Shown one piece after another: positions 1-5,698 of a stretch of DNA of 6,212 bases. The position numbers were made by a program, and so were the translations under genes. The stretch is from Methanosarcinales archaeon (lineage in GTDB: Archaea; Halobacteriota; Syntropharchaeia; Alkanophagales; Methanospirareceae): NCBI GenBank assembly GCA_025464585.1, contig JAODGL010000101.1:1-6212 (forward strand), read 5' to 3'. The notes under the pieces were generated by a model. That model was not told the origin of the DNA. It ran no database searches and saw nothing but the letters and a program-made list of their open reading frames with translations. Position 1 is the stretch's first letter, and every line of letters starts with the position of its first letter.

Positions 1-303
1 TCGATATCTATGCGCCCTCTCCATCCTCTTACCTTTCTTCACCTCGTGTAACACGAGCGTATCGCCCTTCTGGACGAAATCTATCGCTATCCGGTCGTCA
101 ATAACGATTTCCTTCCTCTTCTCTCCATAAGATGTCTCATGCACGAGCTTGCCATAAGCGACGAGGTCAGAGCTCTGTTCCATGGTGACGAAGTGCGAGA
201 ACAGCCATAGCTTTGTCTTGCATATTATAAAATAGTTCACCTGCGTGCCGCTGAAGAACATCTCTTTACTCAGTAGTGCGCCGATGTCGGGTTCCGCATC
301 CAT
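1..303 (-). CDS. cas4: CRISPR-associated exonuclease Cas4, N-terminal part (runs off left edge)
   Basis: This is a RecB-family nuclease with an Fe-S cluster that helps trim and orient prespacers for Cas1-Cas2 during CRISPR adaptation. The first 101 codons are present and the frame is open to base 1; Cas4 proteins are usually about 160-220 residues, so roughly half to two thirds is visible. Visible family marks are the N-terminal block G19-TQVNYF with C28 followed by KTKLWLFSH (C28 is the expected first cluster cysteine), GKLVHE with H55, D75 in IAIDF, and the E87-V-K89 catalytic triplet of the PD-(D/E)XK fold. The remaining three cluster cysteines would lie beyond the edge. The ATG at 303 is the first start after an in-frame TAA two codons upstream. 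It lies 60 bp downstream of the zinc-finger microprotein, in the same direction as cas6. No strong Shine-Dalgarno is seen. Family assignment is from recognisable motifs and is confident. Confidence 0.92.
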   Translation of the reverse strand, partial: MDAEPDIGALLSKEMFFSGTQVNYFIICKTKLWLFSHFVTMEQSSDLVAYGKLVHETSYGEKRKEIVIDDRIAIDFVQKGDTLVLHEVKKGKRMERAHRYR

Positions 304-345
304 TTCTTATTTATTCCGCAATTTTTAGTTATTCAAGGCGTTCTT

Positions 346-354
346 CTTTAAATA
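346..354 (-). promoter_or_regulatory. Possible TATA box ahead of cas4
   Basis: On the minus strand the sequence reads TATTTAAAG, centred about 47 bp upstream of the cas4 ATG, which would put transcription start near 324 and leave a leader of about 20 nt. It overlaps no gene, since it lies between the zinc-finger stop and cas4. The region is AT-rich, so this could be chance. If real, it would give cas4 (and anything beyond it) a promoter separate from cas6. Confidence 0.25.
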
Positions 355-363
355 GCACGAACT

Positions 364-471
364 CTATTTCTTCGGATGAACCTTTCGCTCATGCGCAGCC
401 ATATTCTCTATCTTCACACGTGCACCACAGAACCTGCAAATACCAAATTTTTTACTTCGTTCGATGCTCAT
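364..471 (-). CDS. 35-residue C2H2-type zinc-finger microprotein in the cas locus
   Basis: This short gene encodes 35 residues and holds one zinc-finger pattern: C12-x2-C15-x11-H27-x4-H32 (CRFCG ... AAHERKVHP). The knuckle CRFCGA and the basic C-terminal helix ending in HPKK resemble single C2H2 fingers known in small archaeal and archaeal-virus proteins. The ATG is the first start after an in-frame TAA two codons upstream and is preceded by AGGA with about 7 nt spacing. It sits 21 bp after the cas6 stop and 60 bp before the cas4 start, all on the same strand, so co-transcription with cas genes is likely. The protein has no other domain, no signal peptide and no membrane segment. Zinc binding is inferred from the motif. 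Nucleic-acid binding, regulation of the cas genes, or help to a Cas protein are all possible, and none is shown by the sequence. It is not a standard cas gene that I know. Confidence 0.7.
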   Translation of the reverse strand: MSIERSKKFGICRFCGARVKIENMAAHERKVHPKK

Positions 472-492
472 TAATTAATCCTATTTGTTCTT

Positions 493-1269
493 TCAGAAAG
501 AAATTTTATTCACGAACCCAAACCCCAGCGAATTCCTCTCTCCAAATCCCGCATCCAACCCAAACTCTATTACTCTTCGCTGCATTTCATCCATATAACT
601 CCATACGAACTCCCACATACTACCCACCATCACGTATTCCCTGCCATCAATAACCACCTTTGTCGCTGTTGCACGCCTGAACACAAACTGCTCGAAGAGC
701 TCGTATTCTCTCAGCTTCGTGCCGTAAAAATCGTTGAACTTCTTTATCAAATTCTCACTCAATTGCTTCAAAAAAGCCTCAAATGTATATTTCGGACGCC
801 AGTAAACATATCTCGCTTTTCTTTCCTCCTCCGGTATCCCATATCGCTCATAATTCCGCTCCGGTATCCTGATTATCACCGGCGTGGCGGTGAGCACCCT
901 CAAATTCTTCCTGTTTAGCTTCGTCTCCAACTTCTTAAAACCCACCACCCTAAATGACATTTCTCCTATGTTTACAGCCCTTCCATTTCCTTCGGCATCA
1001 GCCAAAACTTTCGCTAAAGCACCCGCTACTGAAGATATAAGCTCGGCATTCGGCGATGCGATAATCAACTTGAACGCTTCGCCTGCATCCATAATATCCT
1101 TTATAGGAAAGATATTAGAAAAACAAAAGAACTTGTAACCCCTTTTATCATGCAACCCTCCAAATCCCGAATCCCGCAACAGCCCGTAAACGAACCCCTG
1201 TAACTTATGATGGTAAAGGCTTTCATAGCCCTGATTTTTCGCTGCCCGAAGATTAATTAGTATGCGCAT
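493..1269 (-). CDS. cas6: CRISPR pre-crRNA endoribonuclease Cas6
   Basis: Cas6 cuts the CRISPR precursor transcript within repeats to make crRNA guides. The protein is 258 residues from the chosen start, a normal length for Cas6 (two ferredoxin-like folds). Near the N-terminus, residues 15-31 (YESLYHHKLQGFVYGLL) match the conserved Cas6 block that carries the catalytic histidine, here H20 or H21. The C-terminus ends with the glycine-rich RNA-contact loop G241-F-G243-E-R-N-S-L-G249-F-G251, the GxGxxxxxGxG family signature. An upstream TTG at 1290 would add seven residues, but AAGGTG at 1279-1284 lies 9 bp before the ATG at 1269 and the family block begins right after it, so 1269 is preferred. 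It follows infB by 93 bp and precedes the zinc-finger microprotein and cas4. A type I-B or related system is the usual company for this Cas6 form, but no effector gene is visible to decide the subtype. Confidence 0.93.
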   Translation of the reverse strand: MRILINLRAAKNQGYESLYHHKLQGFVYGLLRDSGFGGLHDKRGYKFFCFSNIFPIKDIMDAGEAFKLIIASPNAELISSVAGALAKVLADAEGNGRAVNIGEMSFRVVGFKKLETKLNRKNLRVLTATPVIIRIPERNYERYGIPEEERKARYVYWRPKYTFEAFLKQLSENLIKKFNDFYGTKLREYELFEQFVFRRATATKVVIDGREYVMVGSMWEFVWSYMDEMQRRVIEFGLDAGFGERNSLGFGFVNKISF

Positions 1270-1278
1270 GTTTAACCA

Positions 1279-1284
1279 CACCTT
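1279..1284 (-). promoter_or_regulatory. Shine-Dalgarno deciding the cas6 start
   Basis: AAGGTG on the minus strand sits 9 nt before the ATG at 1269 and matches the anti-Shine-Dalgarno CACCT of archaeal 16S rRNA. The TTG at 1290 lies upstream of this site and has no comparably spaced one, which favours the shorter Cas6. Confidence 0.6.
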
Positions 1285-1362
1285 AAACAATCCACTCCAT
1301 CTCAGTTGCTGTAAGGAGATGCAAGGAAATAGGTATTAGCGTCCAGAGGCAATATGCATCAT

Positions 1363-3132
1363 TCAAAGCTCATTCCTTCTCTTTTTTATCTCCAACAATT
1401 CCTCCAGCACTTCTTCTTCATCCGCGGACAACAAACCCTTTAACGTTTTCATCTCTTTCATTTCTTCTTCAGTAATATCTGTGTATAAAACATCATTCTC
1501 CTTTATCTGCCGCCCCATCGTTGGTTTCTTCATTGAAATCGCCACCTGCATCCCCTGTCCTGCACTTTTTATGCTCTCGCCTTTATCCTGTATCTCATTT
1601 ATCGCTCCAATCCCTTCACCATCTGCTTTTATCAATTTCACACCTGTTTTTATCTTCCCGCTCAAGACCTCAACACCAAAAATAGCGGGTTTACTCTGTC
1701 TGAATACACATCCCGGCAGGATTTTTATCTTTGCTGGTGTGGTCAGCCTATCCATGAGCTCACGCCTCTCTTTCTCGCGCTCCTCTTTCATCCAGTTCTC
1801 GTAATCTTCTATCAAGCGGTAAATAACATCGCTTATAAACACTGGGATGCCATTTTCCAACGCTATTTCTTTTGCATCCTGAAAAATATCCACGTTAAAG
1901 CCCAAAATAACACTCAAATAACGGTCCTTAACCGTGGTAGCGTCTATTACGTCCCTTTTAGAAATACATCCGACTTCTGCTTTTTTTATTCTCTCTATCC
2001 CTTCGCCTTTCAGCTCCAGAGCAAGCGCTTCCAGCGAGCCCATTGTATCTGCCTTTATGATTATTCCTTCCGGGCTGGTCTCCATTTTCATCGCCTCTAT
2101 ATCGCCCTTCATCCCTTTTATCACGCTCTCCAGTTCTTCTCGCCCCTGTCTGGATACTCTCACCTGTGAGCCGGGAAGCGCGTTTTCTATCCCTGTGGCT
2201 ACTATTTTCACTCCCGAAGCAGCATTCACCGTTTTTACGCGCTCAAATCTTTGCTCGGTCCTTATCTCTTGCAACGCTCTTGGCTTTAACAACGCCTTCA
2301 CCTTTGTTACGATTGGCTCTTCCTCTACGCTTCCCACCACGATTGTATCACCCACGCTGAGCTTTCCATCATATAATATCACATCAATCGTGGTTCCTAA
2401 CCCGCGCTCCTCCTTCTTTTCTAATATCGTGCCAACGCCCGCATCTTCTAACTGAATACGCAGGGTTCTTTCAAAGTACTTCTGTGATAAGCCTATCAGA
2501 ACAAGTAATAAATCCGCAATTCCTTCTCCGGTCTTCGCACACACCGGTACAATGCTCACAGTTCTTGAGAAGTCTCTTATCCTGTCATACCTATCAGCCG
2601 AGAAGCCCTTATCATATAGGTCGCCCACTATTTCATATATCCTCGCATCCAATGCTTCCCTCGCATATTCCGGCTGGTCTTTATAATTGATACAAAAGGG
2701 TACGGGTTTTGAATTCCAGCCCTTTATCCGATCTATTTTGTTCAATGCGAGAACAAAAGGCGTTTTTAATAACCTTAAAATATTCAGTGATTCGTAGGTC
2801 TGAGGCTGAAATCCCTCCATCACGTCCACTACCACCACAGCGACATCAGCTAAAGCACCCCCTCTTTTCCTCAAGCTCGCGAACGCATGATGACCCGGAG
2901 TGTCAATGAAGAGCAAACCAGGAACTTCTATTCCCGCCCAGTCCCTTTTTAGTGGTTCACAAATCTTCTTTATCGTATCAATAGGAATTTCCGTTGCCCC
3001 TATATGCTGTGTCACACGTCCTGCTTCCTTCGCTGCTACTGCCGAGCCCCTTATGTTATCGAGTAAAGTGGTCTTGCCATGGTCTATGTGCCCCAGTACA
3101 GAGAGAATAGGAGTTCTTGTTTGTTTTTCCAT
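1363..3132 (-). CDS. infB: Translation initiation factor aIF5B (IF-2 family GTPase)
   Basis: This GTPase promotes ribosomal subunit joining and placement of initiator tRNA in the cytoplasm. The protein is 589 residues, the usual length for archaeal aIF5B, and has no intein interrupting the P-loop, although inteins are known in some archaeal homologues. The GTPase motifs are all present: G1 GHIDHGKT at 14-21, switch I QHIGAT at 42-47, G3 DTPGH at 77-81, G4 NKID at 131-134 and G5 CAKTG at 198-202, with Cys where Ser is common. After the G domain come beta-barrel domain II, the domain III region (about 340-440, including the GSLEAL stretch) and C-terminal domain IV with the VLSGKIKTGV stretch. 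A GTG at 3141 would add three residues, but that GTG is part of a GAGGTGA Shine-Dalgarno lying 5 nt before the ATG at 3132, so 3132 is the start. It begins 12 bp after the dnaJ stop and is very probably co-transcribed with it. Confidence 0.97.
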   Translation of the reverse strand: MEKQTRTPILSVLGHIDHGKTTLLDNIRGSAVAAKEAGRVTQHIGATEIPIDTIKKICEPLKRDWAGIEVPGLLFIDTPGHHAFASLRKRGGALADVAVVVVDVMEGFQPQTYESLNILRLLKTPFVLALNKIDRIKGWNSKPVPFCINYKDQPEYAREALDARIYEIVGDLYDKGFSADRYDRIRDFSRTVSIVPVCAKTGEGIADLLLVLIGLSQKYFERTLRIQLEDAGVGTILEKKEERGLGTTIDVILYDGKLSVGDTIVVGSVEEEPIVTKVKALLKPRALQEIRTEQRFERVKTVNAASGVKIVATGIENALPGSQVRVSRQGREELESVIKGMKGDIEAMKMETSPEGIIIKADTMGSLEALALELKGEGIERIKKAEVGCISKRDVIDATTVKDRYLSVILGFNVDIFQDAKEIALENGIPVFISDVIYRLIEDYENWMKEEREKERRELMDRLTTPAKIKILPGCVFRQSKPAIFGVEVLSGKIKTGVKLIKADGEGIGAINEIQDKGESIKSAGQGMQVAISMKKPTMGRQIKENDVLYTDITEEEMKEMKTLKGLLSADEEEVLEELLEIKKRRNEL

Positions 3133-3137
3133 CTCTT

Positions 3138-3144
3138 TCACCTC
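3138..3144 (-). promoter_or_regulatory. Strong Shine-Dalgarno of infB
   Basis: GAGGTGA on the minus strand directly follows the dnaJ TGA stop and lies 5 nt before the infB ATG at 3132. It matches the core of the archaeal 16S 3' end. It contains the GTG that would otherwise be read as an upstream start, so it fixes the infB start and indicates translation of infB from a dnaJ-infB message. Confidence 0.8.
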
Positions 3145-4353
3145 TCATCTTTTCCTGTTCCACCAAAAAGAACCTGTCTTTTGTCCCTCCTCCTTGTCAA
3201 ATTCACGTAACAATTCCTTCTGCCTTTTACTCAGTTTTGTTGGCGTTACTACCTTCACTCTCACCAGCAAGTTGCCCCTACCATAGCCCTTTAAGTCCGG
3301 CATCCCTTTATTCTTCAACCTGAAAACCGTGCCTGATTGCGTGCCGGCAGGCATCTTCATTCTTGCAACGCCACCATCTATCGTCTTCACCTCTATCTCA
3401 TCGCCAAATACCGCTTGCGCGAATCGAACGGGGATTTCACAAAACAGGTTGTTTCCCTCCCTTCTAAAGAATTCATGCTCTCTTACATGCACCACCACAT
3501 ACAAATCGCCCGGTGGTCCTCCTCTTTCCCCTGCGCCTCCTTCACCGGCAATCCTTAATCTGCTTCCAGTATCCACACCCGGTGGTATCCGCACAGTTAT
3601 TTGCTTATTCACCCTGATTTTCCCGCTTCCTCCACAATTCTCACAGGGCTTCTCTATCACCTTGCCGCTACCACCACATCGAGGGCAGGTAGTGATAGAA
3701 ATAAATTGAGCAAAGCCTTGCCTTTGCACATTTCTTATTTGACCGGTTCCTCCGCATGTAGAACAGGTTTCCAATCCGCCTGAACTCGCACCCGTCCCCC
3801 CACACGAAGGGCAGCGCTCTTCCTTAGAAACGTTTAATTCCTTCTCCAGCCCCTTCGCTGCTTCCTCGAGGTCTATCTCAACGTCATATCTGAGGTCGCT
3901 TCCTCTCTCTGGTCCTGGTCGTCCGTATCTCTCCTCCGCTCTTGTGTATCCCCCCCTTCCAAAGAGGTCCTCGAATATAGACCCACCCCTGGTCCCACCG
4001 AAACCAAAATTCCCGCCAAAAAAGTCCCTGAATACATCACCAAATATGTCCTCTACATCACTGAACCGTGTGAAATGTGACCAGTCAAATCCACCAGGAC
4101 CGAAGTCAACGCCCGCATGCCCGAATCTGTCGTAATTCGCACGCTTCTGAGGGTCTGACAACACTTCATAAGCCTCAGATATCTCTTTAAACTTTTCCTC
4201 CGCTTCTTTAGGGTTATTCTTGTTAAGGTCAGGATGATATTTTTTCGCTAATCTCCGATAAGCACGCTTTATTTCTTCCTTCGATGCTCCTTTACCAACG
4301 CCTAAGGTCTCGTAGTAATCCCTCTTTGGTGCCAATTTCGCTTCGTCCCCCAC
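3145..4353 (-). CDS. dnaJ: Chaperone protein DnaJ (type I Hsp40)
   Basis: This is the co-chaperone that delivers unfolded proteins to DnaK (Hsp70) and stimulates its ATPase. At 402 residues it has the full type I layout: a J domain at about 12-78 with H40-P41-D42, a Gly/Phe-rich linker at about 80-150, a zinc-binding domain with four CxxCxGxG repeats (C181, C197, C223 and C237 start them), and C-terminal substrate-binding beta domains ending near 380. The start is a GTG, the first possible one after an in-frame TGA two codons upstream. No Shine-Dalgarno precedes it, but a TATA-like box about 38 bp upstream predicts a leader of only about 10-15 nt. A TTG six codons in (4335) is a weaker alternative; both lie outside the J domain. 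No dnaK or grpE, its usual partners, is in the window. The downstream neighbour is infB, 12 bp away. Confidence 0.97.
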   Translation of the reverse strand: MGDEAKLAPKRDYYETLGVGKGASKEEIKRAYRRLAKKYHPDLNKNNPKEAEEKFKEISEAYEVLSDPQKRANYDRFGHAGVDFGPGGFDWSHFTRFSDVEDIFGDVFRDFFGGNFGFGGTRGGSIFEDLFGRGGYTRAEERYGRPGPERGSDLRYDVEIDLEEAAKGLEKELNVSKEERCPSCGGTGASSGGLETCSTCGGTGQIRNVQRQGFAQFISITTCPRCGGSGKVIEKPCENCGGSGKIRVNKQITVRIPPGVDTGSRLRIAGEGGAGERGGPPGDLYVVVHVREHEFFRREGNNLFCEIPVRFAQAVFGDEIEVKTIDGGVARMKMPAGTQSGTVFRLKNKGMPDLKGYGRGNLLVRVKVVTPTKLSKRQKELLREFDKEEGQKTGSFWWNRKR

Positions 4354-4386
4354 TGTTCAAGAATTATTTTATTCTTTATGCATAAA

Positions 4387-4396
4387 CTTTTTATAG
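4387..4396 (-). promoter_or_regulatory. TATA box for dnaJ-infB
   Basis: The minus strand reads CTATAAAAAG, a good match to the archaeal TATA element, centred about 38 bp before the dnaJ GTG. With the usual spacing of about 25 bp, transcription would start near 4366, giving a leader of roughly 10-15 nt. That fits the absence of a Shine-Dalgarno before dnaJ. The purine-rich GGAATGA just upstream could serve as the TFB-recognition element. Confidence 0.6.
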
Positions 4397-4472
4397 TCAT
4401 TCCGAGAATAAATTGCAAAAAGTGATGTTGAAAATTCCAAATCCCCAGCATCAAATAACAAACAAATCCCAA

Positions 4473-4484
4473 TTCATTTGTTCA
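4473..4484 (+). repeat. Direct repeat copy 1 (TTCATTTGTTCA)
   Basis: This 12-bp sequence recurs exactly at 4559-4570. This copy lies about 57 bp upstream of the centre of the plus-strand TATA-like box and about 80 bp upstream of the dnaJ box. It may be part of an operator; the short length and AT-richness mean chance is not excluded. Confidence 0.45.
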
Positions 4485-4535
4485 CTGTTCTCTCCAGTGG
4501 AAATATAAGTTATTTTTCTTTATTTCTCCGTATTC

Positions 4536-4546
4536 TTTATATATAA
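4536..4546 (+). promoter_or_regulatory. TATA box for the winged-helix gene
   Basis: TTTATATATAA is centred near 4541, which predicts transcription start near 4566 and a leader of about 35 nt before the ATG at 4602. The leader then holds the AAGGTGAAGGA ribosome-binding stretch. Confidence 0.55.
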
Positions 4547-4558
4547 CATCGAATTAAT

Positions 4559-4570
4559 TTCATTTGTTCA
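4559..4570 (+). repeat. Direct repeat copy 2 (TTCATTTGTTCA), at the predicted transcription start
   Basis: This is an exact copy of 4473-4484. It covers the position where transcription from the TATA box at 4536-4546 should begin, a typical place for a repressor to block RNA polymerase in archaea. An operator role is an inference. Confidence 0.45.
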
Positions 4571-4601
4571 TAGAATAAGTGAAGAAGGTGAAGGATATGA
4601 G

Positions 4602-5111
4602 ATGGCAATGAAGGTGCAGGTGGAAGTGAAAGTGCAAGTAGAAGTGCCAGGAGGCGAAGATATAAAGACCATCTTTGCCCGTGAGGGCGATTTAACGAAC
4701 GAAGCTTTTAAACCCACGATGATAGAACGTATAGTTAAGTTTTTGGAGGAAGAAATTCCTTCGCCTTTCATTGGTAATCCTTACGATATAGACGGAGAGG
4801 ACCTCCCGATAAAAGATAGATTGGCGTATTTTTTGCAGTTTGATGAAAAGCGACCAAAGGATTGGTTCACTTCTTCACAGTTAAAGCGATTATATGAAGA
4901 AGCGAAGGGTGTAAATATAGGGCTTAGCACGATATCAACATATTTAGCGAGTATGCATTCGAGAGGTATATTGCTGAGAAAGGGGAGCAGGGCAAAGAGG
5001 CAATACCGGGTAGCCAAAAAGGCATTCCCTTCGGGTTCGGATTCTGACGCTACTGCTGCAAATATAGACGATATGGAGCTTATAGGATGCTTTCCCCTTC
5101 ACAACAGATAA
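4602..5111 (+). CDS. Probable winged-helix DNA-binding protein
   Basis: I do not recognise a named family. The 169-residue protein has an N-terminal run of alternating Val and charged/polar residues (3-15), a middle region with a predicted helix (39-51) and a Pro/Asp-rich turn (53-70), then a likely winged helix-turn-helix at about 86-138. In the latter, T90-SSQLKRLYEEA looks like the first HTH helix, L108-STISTYLASM like the recognition helix, and R121-GILLRKGSRAKRQYRV like the beta wing. The tail (140-169) is Ser/Asp-rich and probably disordered. No ligand-binding or catalytic domain is evident. The ATG at 4602 is preceded by AAGGTGAAGGA, and no in-frame ATG, GTG or TTG is seen in the leader upstream. 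It is transcribed divergently from dnaJ and may regulate itself or dnaJ. Its last 13 bp overlap the end of the convergent UPF0200 gene. Confidence 0.75.
   Translation: MAMKVQVEVKVQVEVPGGEDIKTIFAREGDLTNEAFKPTMIERIVKFLEEEIPSPFIGNPYDIDGEDLPIKDRLAYFLQFDEKRPKDWFTSSQLKRLYEEAKGVNIGLSTISTYLASMHSRGILLRKGSRAKRQYRVAKKAFPSGSDSDATAANIDDMELIGCFPLHNR
4611..4646 (+). repeat. Two 18-bp tandem units encoding KVQVEV twice
   Basis: Two adjacent 18-bp units agree at 15 of 18 positions, and all three differences are third-codon G-to-A changes, so both encode Lys-Val-Gln-Val-Glu-Val. This looks like an in-frame duplication just after the start of the winged-helix gene, later changed only silently. Confidence 0.75.
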
Positions 5112-5698
5112 GATTTTGAGTAATTACGAAGAATCCATTTTATCTGCTCTTTAAATTCCGCTAAAGACGTAGTATTTTCTACTATCCTATCTGCTTTTTT
5201 CATCGCTTCTTCCATGCCCCATCCAAGCTCCCTTTTCTCTCGATTCTTAAATTCCTCGAGGCTTAATAGGTCTGAGTCATCACCTCTACCACGAGACCTT
5301 ATTCGCTCATATCTAAGTGAGAGTGGAGCATCTACTCTCACAAGCACGAATTCATTGCCAAATTCTTTTTTGAATGCCTCCACTTCTGCAATGCCCCTCA
5401 CACCATCTACTACAACAACAATGCCTTTACCCGCACTTTTCTTCCGGGCTTTTATCCGCGGGATGCATCGTTTTGCAATCGCATCCATTCCTTCGCGCGC
5501 CCTCAGTTCATTTGCTATTCGTCCCGCATTTTTATCGTTTAACGGAAGACCACGTTTTCTTAACTCCGCTCTTATCACTTCCCCCATTGTTATGACCGGA
5601 ATACCGAGCTCCTTTGCCACCGATGCCGCTTCGGTCTTACCCGCAGCAGGCGGACCGACAAATGCAAACACTAATATCTGTATCTCTCGCGCAGCCAC
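5099..5698 (-). CDS. UPF0200-type P-loop nucleotide kinase-like protein
   Basis: This 199-residue protein resembles the archaeal UPF0200 family, which looks like dephospho-CoA kinase or adenylate kinase but has no settled substrate. The P-loop is G15-PPAAGKT22, followed by an NMP-binding-like stretch (LGIPVITMGEVIRAELRKRG at 31-50), a second-strand motif D98-GVRG102 after a hydrophobic run (GIVVVVDG), and an Arg-rich lid-like segment (R134-SRGRGDD141). The start is a GTG with GAGGAG 10 nt upstream. A second GTG at 5671, overlapping the previous stop as TAGTG, would remove part of the first beta strand and is less likely. It overlaps the preceding gene by 28 bp, so the two are probably translationally coupled. 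Its 3' end overlaps the convergent winged-helix gene by 13 bp. The family call is good; the reaction is unknown. Confidence 0.85.
   Translation of the reverse strand: MAAREIQILVFAFVGPPAAGKTEAASVAKELGIPVITMGEVIRAELRKRGLPLNDKNAGRIANELRAREGMDAIAKRCIPRIKARKKSAGKGIVVVVDGVRGIAEVEAFKKEFGNEFVLVRVDAPLSLRYERIRSRGRGDDSDLLSLEEFKNREKRELGWGMEEAMKKADRIVENTTSLAEFKEQIKWILRNYSKSYLL

Larger units (their letters stand above)
4354..4601. other. Divergent intergenic region between dnaJ and the winged-helix gene
   Basis: These 248 bp are AT-rich and separate two genes transcribed away from each other. They contain one TATA-like box for each side, an exact 12-bp direct repeat (TTCATTTGTTCA), further copies of TGTTCA, and a small inverted repeat (CACTG-7 nt-CAGTG at 4483-4499). 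No open frame with a convincing start or coding character was seen on either strand, and no structured RNA is obvious. Confidence 0.6.

Noticed and set aside
276..653. Plus-strand open frame across the cas4/cas6 junction
   Set aside because: It is antisense to cas4, the zinc-finger gene and cas6. Its product is Ser/Pro/His-rich with no recognisable domain, as expected for the complement of real genes.
1291..1362. Possible CRISPR leader or repeat remnant between infB and cas6
   Set aside because: No sequence there recurs elsewhere in the window and no repeat-spacer pattern is visible, so there is no support for an array.
1934..2455. Plus-strand 173-codon open frame inside infB
   Set aside because: It lies wholly opposite aIF5B, is Ser/Pro/Ile-rich and has no motif; it is the complement of a constrained gene.
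4483..4499. CACTG/CAGTG inverted repeat as a transcription terminator
   Set aside because: It lies between divergent gene starts, its arms are only 5 bp, and no T run follows. It is more likely chance or an operator half-site.
4568..4771. Minus-strand 67-codon frame overlapping the start of the winged-helix gene
   Set aside because: It is opposite the better supported gene, and its product is Ser/Thr-rich repeats derived from the complement of the KVQVEV units.
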